A DNA stretch of 16,920 nt from Echinostoma caproni (GCA_900618425.1 UZAN01042708.1:12046-28965); one strand, 5' to 3'. Counted from the first letter of the stretch, positions 1 to 8,384 are shown. Program-made: numbers and translations. The notes: generated by a model from the letters alone, not told the origin.

Positions 1-122
1 GATGAATTCACGCACTGCATGGATGAGACCCAATCAGGTTGAAACAGCTGTCTAGTGCATCCTGGCTTTGCGGTTCAAAGTTAATTTGCTCTAAACAATA
101 TGTGAACAATTGAGCGAATGCC
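1..122 (+). repeat. Hammerhead-type SINE, copy 1 (cut by window edge)
   Basis: This is the 3' body of the repeat whose fuller copy lies at 6093-6290. Base 1 aligns with base 6172, just after the tRNA-like head, so the head should lie to the left of the window. Shared blocks include GATGAGACCCAA, GAAACAGCTGTC, a TTCA-AGTTAATTTGCT-like stretch and the ending around AACAATTGAGCGAATG. The right end is approximate because the similarity fades near base 122. It is a non-coding retroelement copy that would have been mobilised by LINE or Penelope machinery. The match to the second copy is clear by eye; the family name is inferred. Confidence 0.8.
12..58 (+). ncRNA. Hammerhead ribozyme-like motif, copy 1 (degenerate core)
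   Basis: Stem I pairs GCACTG (12-17) with TAGTGC (53-58): five Watson-Crick pairs plus one G-U. Stem II pairs GACC (27-30) with GGTT (37-40) around a CAATCA loop. GAAA (41-44) follows, then a minimal stem III closed by C45-G50 and A44-U51, giving a GUC scissile triplet at 50-52. The invariant CTGATGA is damaged to TGGATGA (20-26), and two extra bases (CA, 18-19) separate stem I from the core, so this copy is probably inactive. The overall plan matches the schistosome SM-alpha hammerhead, with which it shares a CCCAA-type stem II loop region. Confidence 0.6.
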
Positions 123-138
123 TCTTAGCATCCTCGTT

Positions 139-161
139 CCACCCCACCCCACCCCACACAC
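139..161. repeat. CCCCA-type pentanucleotide repeat
   Basis: A short run of ACCCC units ending in CACACA. It directly follows the end of SINE copy 1. It is a simple repeat with no coding content. Confidence 0.85.
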
Positions 162-925
162 TTACTAAAAGAACGCTTATTCTCCGCGACTAATTAGTGC
201 GTTCGTCAAGCTTGTTCGCAGCGGGCCAAAATATTAACTACATGTTACCTAATGCTGAAAAATTGTACAAAAATCAGTAACGCCAATATTTTCTTCCATA
301 TGTCTCCGACTTGCACTAAGATTAGTGGTAGAGTTATCGTTAGTTCTTCATTAGTCAAGTTCGATATTCTAGCCTTAAGGTGACCATATCCCTTTGTGAG
401 TAATGTTCAGTTGATTTCAAGGACGGACGCTCTGTTTTGTGAAAAAGTACTTGTTTACCATTGAACTTTACAAAGTGTGCATTGGCAAGTCACATAATGA
501 AGCTGATAGACTGCCTATATTATCCCAATCGTGTTTAACTGTCCCTTTACACTATACTAACCGCCGGATCCGAAAATATACGTGATCCATCAGTAATTCA
601 TGCATGATCAATATTTACGGTGGCGTATAACCGTAAAAGTGTTAACTAAGCCCGGATATTTATCTTTTCCCACACTTTATCTTCTGCCTTGTTTTGGAAA
701 TTGATTCCTCTCTCACGATGCATGGGAACTTCAAGAAGCGATTCTCATAACCGCTCATAACCCCACTCTGCATCCCCGATCTCAACCGACACATCCTGCC
801 AATAGTGTGTACTTCAATTCGAATGTAAAAATCTACCAAGTTGGACAGAAAAATAAGTAGTTGAAATTTGGCATTTTTGACCCTGTTCGAGGCAAACTAT
901 ACCTCGTGTCACGCCTGACATTGTT
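162..925. other. Non-coding stretch, nothing recognised
   Basis: AT-leaning sequence with stops in all frames at short intervals. I see no splice-bounded exon, repeat family or RNA gene here. Confidence 0.6.
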
Positions 926-980
926 TACACATGCGCACACGCACGCACTCACGCACACACACACATGAATGTACACACAA
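926..980. repeat. CA-rich microsatellite
   Basis: Imperfect CACA/CGCA alternation with CACGCA and CTCACGCA interruptions. A second short CA run follows at 1128-1149. The short frames that cross it are repeat artefacts full of His, Thr and Cys. Confidence 0.85.
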
Positions 981-1127
981 AGAGAGAGGCCAGTGCTTGC
1001 ACACATGTATACAAACGGACAAAAAAGCAGACACAAAACCCACCCAAAAATTCACAGAAGCACTCACAGAGGCTTATTGGTCAGTTGAAAGGTTCATATC
1101 AGAAATTCCCACCATTAACTACCAAGT

Positions 1128-1149
1128 GCACACATGCACACACACACAT
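1128..1149. repeat. CA microsatellite
   Basis: A short CACACATGCACACACACA tract, a second run of the simple sequence found at 926-980. Confidence 0.8.
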
Positions 1150-1217
1150 TGGGCAATCAGGCTACGTATATGGTTCGTCTATTTTTTTTCGCCCAAACCA
1201 TAATCATATGCTTGTCC

Positions 1218-1308
1218 TGATCAATTGATCAAACAGTCAATCGATGATTGATCGTTCGTTTGTGCGTTCGTTCGTTGGTTCCAATAATCAATCAATCGAT
1301 CGATCGGT
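1218..1308. repeat. CAAT/GATC/CGTT tetranucleotide and palindrome cluster
   Basis: It begins with the perfect palindrome TGATCAATTGATCA (1218-1231), continues with GATTGATC and CGTT repeats, and ends with CAATCAATCGATCGATCG. The two halves are roughly complementary, so the strand could fold on itself. It has no coding content. Confidence 0.7.
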
Positions 1309-2053
1309 ACGGTTCATCATTGTGAGATGATAGATTGTCGGGATAATTCTTGTTATCCACAAAGTGATTGAAAAATGAACTGGATAAGATTGATCACAAG
1401 GCACGAGCGCGTGTCAACCATTTTCCCGAACCAGCAGCCATCCATCGGTCAGTGTGATTGTATCCCCCCGACAAGATTTTAAGTTTCACACTCAGTTCGG
1501 TCCATGGGTTAACCACGCCTGATGATGTCCAAAATGACCCCAAACAATTTCTAAGTGGAAGCTCTGTCTAAGTCTTATTAGTATCACACACAAAGAGACA
1601 GAGGGAGAACTTCAACCTCTACCAAGCTTGCGTAGGTCTACTTGTCAAATAGGGGATTGTCCGAATTGGTGCTGCTATTCCTGCGCGGATCTCATTCCTC
1701 TCGGGTTCACACAGGTTCAATTCAATTAGTTCCTACAAAGAGTGTATATGACAGAACAAAGGGGGCGTGTGGGTTGGGGCGGTGCTGTCATGTGTCGTTT
1801 GACAGTCAAAATTATTCCCTTGACAGATATCTCGAATAGGGCCAAAGGAAAAATCAGTGAGATCTAAAACAAAAGGTTTGAACATTCAGCGGACACATGC
1901 GAAATTACCCACTGAACGATAAATTGCCCCTATCTTTTGTCGACTTACACAAAACGAAGCCTACACCCTTATTTCTGTTTTGACATATCGCGTGAACGAA
2001 CAACCACCGATTCCGGGTTTATCAATCAAATTATTTCTTCAAGTAATATCTAT
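1309..2053. other. Non-coding stretch, nothing recognised
   Basis: No exon, RNA gene or repeat family stands out. The longest frame (65 residues near 1642-1839) has no motif or splice context. Confidence 0.5.
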
Positions 2054-2072
2054 CCTCCTCCTCCTCCACCCC
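2054..2072. repeat. TCC trinucleotide repeat
   Basis: About five TCC units followed by a C-rich run; a simple repeat. Confidence 0.8.
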
Positions 2073-2655
2073 CTCATCCTGGGAATGATATCTTCCCCAT
2101 ATAGACTTGCAAGCCAAAAACAACCGCTTACATCTTCCAACCATTAACCAATTTAATGAAGAAGAAAAAAATAACAATCAAATTGGCGTCCCTGAGGTTT
2201 TAACAATGACCCGGATGGAAGTTAGAAGAGAAGAATAACAATAGAAGACACTAGGGGAACAGAGAAGTTCACCTATGCAAACACCATTGGGAAAACATGC
2301 TCAGAAGCGGATAGTTCTTTTCATTGACTTCAAGGCCGGCTATTAGAAAATCCCAAAAATGAGAAAAGGAAACTTGCAGCGGTCATCATTTGCCATTTGG
2401 GATGACCAACAGGAATCATTTTGTTACGGGATATGCCAAATAACATTGGAAACAAAATGCCCCAGTGTTCAGTCAGAACATGAGGTTGAGGTCGAAATAA
2501 TCCGTTCAGAGTATTATTATTCGTACTGCAGTTTTTTACTTCCGGTTATCTATCGGGCAATCAAATTATAAAAAGGAGAAAACACACAAAATCAAAGACT
2601 GCCAGGGAACCTCGTGTATTCGTTTGAACGCAATTGTGTTTGGCTGTTTCTGTAT
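2073..2655. other. Non-coding stretch, nothing recognised
   Basis: A-rich patches (for example near 2160) and short random frames only. Confidence 0.5.
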
Positions 2656-2675
2656 CTGTGTGTGTGCGCGCGCTC
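2656..2675. repeat. TG-CG alternating tract (Z-DNA-prone)
   Basis: An uninterrupted purine-pyrimidine alternation moving from TG to CG. Its 17 bases at 2659-2675 are identical to 9253-9269. Such tracts can adopt left-handed DNA, but no function is implied here. Confidence 0.75.
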
Positions 2676-3803
2676 ATGTGAGGCGGTACAGGATACGGAG
2701 TAACTGTGAGTTGTCGAAAGCTATCGGAAGGATTTCACTTCTGTATAAGTTACTACAGGATGATGATAGCATGCAGTTTCATGTGTTTCCCATTTCGGCT
2801 TCATGCACTTTGGCCACGACTGACGAATGTGGATTGCCCGCATCCTGGATCTTGAACCTACTTTGTATTGGATACGTAAGATGCTGCTGATGATTCAGGC
2901 CCACAAAATTTTCAGCACCGCCTCAAACGTACCAGCGAGTGTCGAAAACGGCTGTTGAATGGTCGGTGCAACATGACTTGGGATACTCTTTTTATCTTAA
3001 GCAAGACTGAACCGCAGAGAACCAGATCAGCGTCAACATTGAATTCCCGTGGATTCGTGTGGCACTCAACGGAATTCCGACATAACTGCATACAGATGCC
3101 GTAAAGCATGCGGATCCGACTGCTCCCAGAGGGAGCGTTCAGCACAAATTTTCAAATCATAACTGATTACAAATAGTAACTCTATCCTCACGTCTGACGA
3201 ATACAAAAAGCAATTTGGTAGCTCCTGAAGATTCCCAAACGTCAGAATTTCGGTTGATGATCGCATCAAATATTGTTCCGATCATAGTTGAAGATCGGTT
3301 TAGGTCATTTACCCTTAACACACACGCAAACAAGTGCTTTTCTAGGCTCATAGTGTGCCTTACTGATGGAAGTTATTCCAATCATGAAATCTTCTCCGAA
3401 AATGGCTCGAAACAAATTTTAATCACCCAATCCAAACATGCATGCATAAACGCATTCGCTCACTTTGCTCTAACTCTGTGAACGGAGTGGAGCATCTCTG
3501 ACGGTGCATTTGTATATAGATCTTGTACACATTAGGCAATAGAAAACCGAGTTACTCAGGAATGAACATCCTAGCCTTGAACGAAAGAGAGTGTGGTTTT
3601 TCAAAACGTTTCTGTGGCTTGTTTATATGCGTTTCATTCTGTCGAATCGTGGAATTTGAATCAAATTCAGTCGTGTCAGACAGAACGGTTGAGGTTTGTC
3701 CAACTAGTTGTTTATCATTTAAGCTCTCAACACAATCTTGTGTGTTTGATCGATCGACTTGCAATAGCCCTATGGTTGTTCAGCCGAAAGAGTTCGGACT
3801 AAC
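2676..3803. other. Stretch without a firm gene; weak minus-strand frames
   Basis: Several overlapping frames of 60-116 residues occur on both strands and none shows a recognised domain. A minus-strand frame at 2912-3145 has a cysteine spacing loosely like a PAN domain (see findings). If the exon at 3804-4043 is real, its downstream exons or intron should lie in this stretch or further left. Confidence 0.4.
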
Positions 3804-4043
3804 GAATCCTGGTAGTTGGACACGTATATTATTGCGCCACAAAATGTCAAGATTGGTGATCCAGTTTGGGTAGTTTGCACTGAACCGGGACCACAATTTC
3901 TGCTGTGTACAATACCAGAATTCGGATTGACAATCCGTGTGATTTATCGAAAATGTTACCGGGGCTGGTGATGAAGCTTTTGCGATCTGAATGTCAAGTC
4001 CCGTAGATACGGAGGCCAAGAACAAGAACCACAAAAGTCTCAT
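3804..4043 (-). CDS. Candidate first coding exon of a secreted protein
   Basis: The minus-strand ATG at 4043 sits in a good context (AACAACATG) and opens an 80-residue stretch. Residues 1-16 form a typical signal peptide: a positive residue after Met, then a Leu/Trp/Phe core, then a small-residue region near STG. The mature part has two cysteines (TDCQSEFWYC), an Asn-His-Thr glycosylation sequon and several tryptophans. Its end, with PNWITNLDI and IRVQLPG, resembles the first strands of discoidin-type beta sandwiches, but I cannot assign a family. The frame meets a GTTAGT donor after GGATTC (donor 3803-3798), giving a phase-0 boundary after 80 codons; without splicing it stops seven codons later. 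No downstream exon was confirmed. Its base composition looks more coding-like than the flanks. A chance frame remains possible. Confidence 0.4.
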
Positions 4044-5160
4044 GTTGTTCTCGAACCCAGCTTGGACAACTGTTCTCGTTCAATTCTGGATAAAATAATC
4101 GATTGATGATCACCTGGGGATTCAGGCAAAAGTTCATCACCTAATTTGCTATCAATAAAACTGATGATACATGTGTGTGCAAGCGGTTCTTTAGTCTATT
4201 TTTTGATTTGGGCAAAATAAGACAGAATTTTTACAAATAACTTCAATCAGTATTATTCTTATTCGCTGAGTTAAGCTAAATCATTGAGTTGCGTGCTCGG
4301 GGTAAGCTGCTTTTCTAATCGTGGTTACATAATGCTAGAAGCCGATCGATTTTTAGAAGGTTGAAACATTTCATTGAAGTGACTGAGAGTAATGGACTAT
4401 CTCAAGTTTATTAATTAATGGAAATTCTGCAAGATGATGAAGTTTCTTTGTTTACCCACTATAACAACTGATCCTCCATTTTCTTGTAATTCAAATTTCT
4501 ATTGATATAGTCCGTTTTAATGGTGTTTCGTTTAGTTTTGAACCCTTCTGTTCACCGGCGTTTTATAATTTTGTCTGTGTTCAGTGCGTGTTGCTACTTG
4601 TTTTCATTCCGCTCTGAAGCATGGATCTCAGTAGTATCCATCATATAAGTTAACTTTTGGTTAGTGGAGTTCAGTTGTGAACAGGTACGTTATGTGCATA
4701 ATGAGCGTATTCTCCTCGGTTTTTGAGAGAGGCAGAGAGCAAGATAACCGAATTGTTTTCGAACCGAGGCAGGGAGGGGAGAGCAGGATGATGACCGACG
4801 AAACTGCATAGATCGGTCATTTCCATTTTCCTGTTGATCCTTCGTTTTTCATCTCCCCAAAGATTTACTCAGAGTTATCACTTGTTGTCACTGTAGCTTG
4901 CAGCTGCTTCTGAGGGATACGTTGGGTGTGTCTTTCATTGAGGTTATTAGATAGCAATTGAAAAGGTCCAAAATGACGATAGTTTTACTCGATATTCCAC
5001 CGGGCACATTGGAACTGGCCTGCAGTGATAGTGTTTATCGTTATAAACACATTTAGAACAAAATCGACTGTAAGTTATTTCCCGTGCTCCATTTTGTGTA
5101 TGACTGTTCAAGGAGACTGAAGGAGACAGTTCAAGCAATGGTTAGCCATTTCTATCGAGT
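4044..5160. other. Non-coding stretch; possible 5' flank of the 4043 exon
   Basis: It lies upstream of the candidate minus-strand start. A weak TATA-like ATTTTATCC occurs some 50 bases before that ATG on the minus strand but is not convincing. Nothing else is recognised. Confidence 0.4.
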
Positions 5161-5233
5161 GGCAGTGGTGGTCAAGTGGTTAGGTCATCAACTTGTGACC
5201 TGGGAGTCCCGGGGTTCGAACCGTTCCACCGCC
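5161..5233 (+). tRNA. tRNA-like pseudogene head with Pol III A and B boxes
   Basis: The A box TGGTCAAGTGG (5169-5179) and B box GGTTCGAACC (5213-5222) match the Pol III internal promoter consensus. The acceptor stem GGCAGTG/CACCGCC pairs at six of seven positions and the total length of 73 is exactly tRNA-like. The T stem is broken and the anticodon loop lacks the universal U33, so this is not a working tRNA. It is best read as the promoter head of a SINE, since a non-tRNA body and A-rich tail follow directly. Confidence 0.75.
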
Positions 5234-5312
5234 GTCCGTATTCCCAGGCAGCCTTTGTATGGACGTGGCATGTTGACTGTACATTTGTATATTCAATAAG
5301 TAAAAAAGAAAG
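5161..5312 (+). repeat. tRNA-derived SINE, second family
   Basis: A 73-base tRNA-like head (5161-5233) is followed by an unrelated body of about 50 bases and an A-rich tail with AAGTAAAAAAG units (about 5287-5312). This head-body-tail order is the standard SINE layout. No second copy exists in the window, so the right edge is set by the tail. No target-site duplication was identified with confidence. It shares no body sequence with the hammerhead-type SINE. Confidence 0.7.
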
Positions 5313-6049
5313 TAAAAAGACATTTTATTTTTCATTGTTTTGGTTCAAGGCGTCGTTAATTGTTTGCTTGCGTTTGAAATCTGTAATGGTCACCAGCTTC
5401 ACCCTAGAGAACGTGGTTGATCGAAGACGAGTCATCGATAAGTGACTGCACTTATGGCGTACACACTTCAGGCTCCGTTCAAATTTTTGTCATCTCAGTC
5501 TCATTGGTCTAGTGTTTTGGACGTTCCAATTTGTTGATTTTGTGGCTCGGTTGCGACTGGACCCTGTCCATGCGTGAGATCATGATGGTAGCCCTTCCTA
5601 AAGTGGTTCTATTTGGTTCTCAACACTGGTAGAATTCCTTTCAATCTCTTTTTGGAGGGGGGGAGTATGGTCGCACCTCTGCTCATATTTTCTTATATTT
5701 TTGTCCAGTGGATTATTAGTTTGGCACATTGTTACGACTCACATTTGTGATTCCTAACGCAATCTTCGCTGATGGACACGAGTTACTCCTCCGTTTTGAC
5801 TAAAATAAACCGAGGAACGTGATTACTCCAGAATCTTTGAAGTTAAAATTCAATCTTGAGAGCTACGTGCTTCAATCTATTTTCCAATAATTTTGTCCCT
5901 ATTTTCTCCCGTCTAGTGAAGGCAGCGAGAATTAAATAAATTGGCGTTTTTCATGATTCCAAAGTTCCTGGCAGAACACTAGTTAACTAAGGTTGGTGCT
6001 GAGATGAGCGAGGCCTTTGGACTGTAAGAAGCTCGCCAAGATGGATGGT
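5313..6049. other. Non-coding stretch with possible LTR relic
   Basis: It contains a purine tract GGAGGGGGGGAG (5654-5665) and a TGTTACGACTC...GGCAGAACA segment (5730-5978) whose ends are TGTT/AACA. This could be the remains of an LTR, but there is no second LTR, target duplication or good primer-binding site. An AATAAA lies within it near 5804. Nothing else is recognised. Confidence 0.25.
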
Positions 6050-6092
6050 GCTATATCGGGTAAATGGAAAATGAAAAACGGTCTGATCAGCT

Positions 6093-6170
6093 GCCCACCA
6101 GTGACCGAGTGGGTAACATGCTTACGTTTTACCCGTAGTGGGGTCCCAGGTTCGCGATCCTCAGTTGGGT
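6093..6170 (+). tRNA. tRNA-like SINE head with Pol III A and B boxes
   Basis: The A box TGACCGAGTGGG (6102-6113) matches 11 of 12 consensus positions. The B box GGTTCGCGATCC (6149-6160) has one extra base relative to consensus. A perfect-looking anticodon arm is present: TTACG (6122-6126), a seven-base loop with T33, and CGTAG (6134-6138). The acceptor-like ends GCCCACC and GTTGGGT pair at most positions. The anticodon triplet would be TTA and the head runs straight into repeat body, so this is a promoter head and not a working tRNA. Confidence 0.75.
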
Positions 6171-6182
6171 CGATAGATTCGC

Positions 6183-6232
6183 GTACTGCACTGATGAGAC
6201 CCAACCAGGTGGAAACAGCTGTCCAGCTGTGC
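6183..6232 (+). ncRNA. Hammerhead ribozyme-like motif, copy 2 (intact core)
   Basis: The invariant core CTGATGA (6191-6197) and GAAA (6212-6215) are both present. Stem II pairs ACC (6199-6201) with GGT (6208-6210) around CAACCA; the first pair is a G-G mismatch where G-C is expected. Stem III is minimal: A6215-U6222 and C6216-G6221 around AGCT, leaving C6223 as the scissile base of a GTC triplet. Stem I pairs CTG (6186-6188) with CAG (6224-6226), then GTA with TGC-type pairs across a three-base bulge. Two extra bases (CA, 6189-6190) separate stem I from the core, as in copy 1. Activity of this copy is doubtful, but the relation to hammerheads is strong. Confidence 0.65.
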
Positions 6233-6290
6233 TTCCTATCTTTTCAGTTCACGCTTCATTTGCTATACACTCGATGAATTTCCCCTTTGA

Positions 6291-6942
6291 AATTGAATGA
6301 CATCCTCCATTACTCACATGAAACAAGGTGATTGTGTCAGTTACATGGGGCACAGGCTTGTCGGTTTTATCCTCCACATGTGCGAGAGCATGTATGTGCA
6401 GTTGTTTGCATCGATCAGACCGGTGAACAGCACAGACATGCGATGAGTAAAATGGAACGCCTGATGACCAATCGGTGCGAGTATATCCGCCCGTGAATTC
6501 CCCGCTTGTATGTATTGCTTAGAATATACCTCATCTTGAGTGTACACTAACAATTCGCTTATATGAAGAACACGTTTCAGGTGGCTCGGAGACAAATTTC
6601 CTTCACACACGCATTTTGCTTAGCCAATTCCCAATCGGCATTGAAAAACAAGATTAAATATACAAAACTCTGCTAGAAGAAACACACACATGCACATAGG
6701 CAAATTCAGCAAGGATCACAGCCCATTGGTCCGTGTGGAGTTAACTTCTCTCACTCGTCAACTAGTCGCGCACATATGTCTATCACAATCAGAAAATTTT
6801 GTACACATTCAACAAAGGTTGGGTATCTATATGCTATTCAACCAAGTTTTCTATTACATTGTCTTAAGGTAGCTGCTAGAGGAAATAAATTTCTATCCGC
6901 AACCGGAGTTTGGTTTTTCATAATGCACATAACAAATTAACT
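6291..6942. other. Non-coding stretch; possible 3' flank of the 6946 exon
   Basis: No recognised element. An 89-residue minus-strand frame at 6341-6610 has no motif. No AATAAA is visible on the minus strand just beyond the stop of the candidate exon. Confidence 0.45.
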
Positions 6943-7387
6943 GATTCAAACAACACCGTATTCCACGGAGTTCACAATTTGAGTACCAAACAAGCCAGCA
7001 CCTCTGTGTCCATAAAACTGTATTTCACAAAAATCAATTGTAAAACAAGGTGAATTTTTCAAGGCTCCCAGTTTCAAGTGATCACACGTGATCACATACG
7101 TGATGAAACGTGACGCACTCGATGACCAATGGGGAGGCGAGTTCCAGCCCCTACTAAAATCTCTATTACCACTTATACACTTGATTGTACACTGACTAGT
7201 ATCCCACAAATCGTAGCCACTGGTAACCACCAAAAGGTAGTTTGAGGATGGACAAGAAACAGGGGAACAGGATGATTGTCTATCAAACGATGAATAATAA
7301 CCCAGTTTTGAATTATTCCAAATAACAGGACAAATTTTGTACAGAAACAAATAAACTACTGTCATACGCATTCGTAAGTTCACACTA
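6943..7387 (-). CDS. Candidate terminal exon, discoidin/fucolectin-like C-terminus
   Basis: This is the longest frame of the window, about 145 residues on the minus strand, ending in TGA at 6943-6945. A reasonable acceptor, TACCGGTACTTCTAG (AG at 7389-7388), precedes it; another lies inside at ...TCGTTTGATAG. The frame is cysteine-rich with spaced pairs (CSPVSC, CTIKC, TC, PC, FC). Near the C-terminus it has RFITYVITCDHLKL followed by FTIDFCEIQFYG. The final CEIQFYG resembles the closing strand of F5/8-type and fucolectin domains, usually written CEV-VYG. The likely role is an extracellular or secreted carbohydrate-binding-type protein, but this rests on one short motif. Upstream exons would lie at higher coordinates. 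An intronless reading from the ATG near 7371 is also possible. Confidence 0.4.
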
Positions 7388-7923
7388 GAAGTACCGGTAT
7401 AGAAGACATTCTTATGACTAGCGCAGTAAATCTAATCAAGTGATAGCCAGTCATGTCCCCGATGGAAAGAAATATTAACAAGGTAGACACATGCCTGTAG
7501 TGAAACAGTAATTTATTTCTTGTTCCGCTAAACAATAGTCACACGTGATCCATGAATGGAATGGATCTCACTGAAAAACTTGGGCGTCGTGCTCATGATT
7601 ATTGAGGAACTTGGCTTGTCTTAGCCACGACGAACGAAGAACCGACACACAAGTCGTTGGTGACAATGTTTCGATCCTCTTTATCTTTAATCGTTGCATT
7701 TTACTTCTTTTATTGAATTAACAAAGATACAATTTTCAGGAAGGGGAAAGCGGCCAATCAAAGGGCTACCATTCAACACAATGGGGGTAGTCAGGCGGTG
7801 GTGGTGCGATTCGAAGGCCTTTCTTAAGTCGGTTAATCTCACGTTACAAGTAATAATAAGGCGGTGGGATGATGACATCGTATAGAACTCGAATGTGATT
7901 CGAACATGTGCTTATGCGTGTTT
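7388..7923. other. Non-coding stretch, nothing recognised
   Basis: Two 63-residue frames on opposite strands overlap at 7687-7885; neither has a recognisable domain. Confidence 0.5.
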
Positions 7924-7945
7924 ATGTGTGTGTGTGTGTGTGTGT
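7924..7945. repeat. TG dinucleotide microsatellite
   Basis: About ten uninterrupted TG units, lying just past the 3' end of the Penelope-like relic on the other strand. Confidence 0.9.
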
Positions 7946-8084
7946 TGTTGATCGTTTAACAGGTAGTTGGGGCGAGTGAAATTGATTCGACCTTTAGGTC
8001 AAAACGTGTGAATTGGTCAATTGGCATTGGGGGTGGGGACGAGACTATTTTGTATGCACAAGTGTTAATTTTTGCCATAATCTG

Positions 8085-8384
8085 TGGAATGATTGCCCCA
8101 TCGGATCGATTGATTGCCCTAAGTTCAGCGTTGATCAGGAGAGCTTCGGTTACCAAACGTTCCCTGTGACTTCTGAACTCAGGCTTTAGAATGAGCGGAT
8201 TTTGAAATCAACTGCACGTCCTTCGCACATTGCGTGGTCAGCGATTGCGGAATTGTGTTCCACTCGATTCCAACCTGCCGCATCCTATGGAATCTTTTTC
8301 GTTAGACGCATGTGTTCAGGCATTCGTTTGTCTGGGCTTCTGGACTTTTGGCCGACATACATTACAGGACAGTCTATAGATAAT
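8085..8384 (-). pseudogene. Penelope-like element relic, GIY-YIG endonuclease end
   Basis: Read on the minus strand, three collinear frames give the parts of a GIY-YIG nuclease. First comes IIYRLSC (8384-8364), the GIY-like motif. Then, after a frameshift, come YVGQ (from 8359) and an Arg-rich helix with DKRMPEH, and after an in-frame TAG, VEHNSAIADHA and AVDF. After a second frameshift near 8205 comes NPLILKPEFRSHRERL, then VTEALLI with the expected catalytic Glu, and NRSDGAIIP with the expected Asn. In animals this domain at the 3' end of a retroelement is the hallmark of Penelope-like elements, where it nicks the target DNA. The reverse transcriptase that should lie upstream (above 8400) is not visible, so the copy is truncated. 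At least two frameshifts and a stop show that it is dead. The plus-strand 129-residue frame over it is a shadow. Confidence 0.8.

Larger units (their letters stand above)
6050..6290 (+). repeat. Hammerhead-type SINE, copy 2 (fullest copy)
   Basis: In order, this holds an upstream block shared with copy 3 (ATATCG at 6053 and a 14-base identity at 6070-6083), a tRNA-like head (6093-6170), a hammerhead-like motif (6183-6232), and a tail matching copy 3 (CTTTTCAGTTCACG-type) and copy 1 (TTTGCT). It ends around GATGAATTTC near 6280-6290. Because the conserved upstream block precedes the head, the element is longer than a simple head-first SINE; the left edge is uncertain. The architecture of a Pol III promoter followed by a hammerhead recalls the SM-alpha repeat of schistosomes. 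Confidence 0.8.

Noticed and set aside
926..1228. 87- and 90-residue frames over the CA repeat
   Set aside because: The residues are dominated by translated CA microsatellite.
3523..3873. 116-residue plus-strand frame
   Set aside because: It overlaps the candidate minus-strand exon, has no motif or splice context, and its start lacks support.
4048..4065. B-box-like GGTTCGAGAAC just upstream of the 4043 start on the minus strand
   Set aside because: There is no A box at the right distance and no tRNA-like folding.
5161..5233. Functional tRNA gene
   Set aside because: The T stem is broken, U33 is missing, and a SINE body with A-rich tail follows instead of a T-run terminator.
6341..6610. 89-residue minus-strand frame as a further exon
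   Set aside because: No recognised motif and no convincing acceptor or donor; the preceding candidate exon already ends in a stop.
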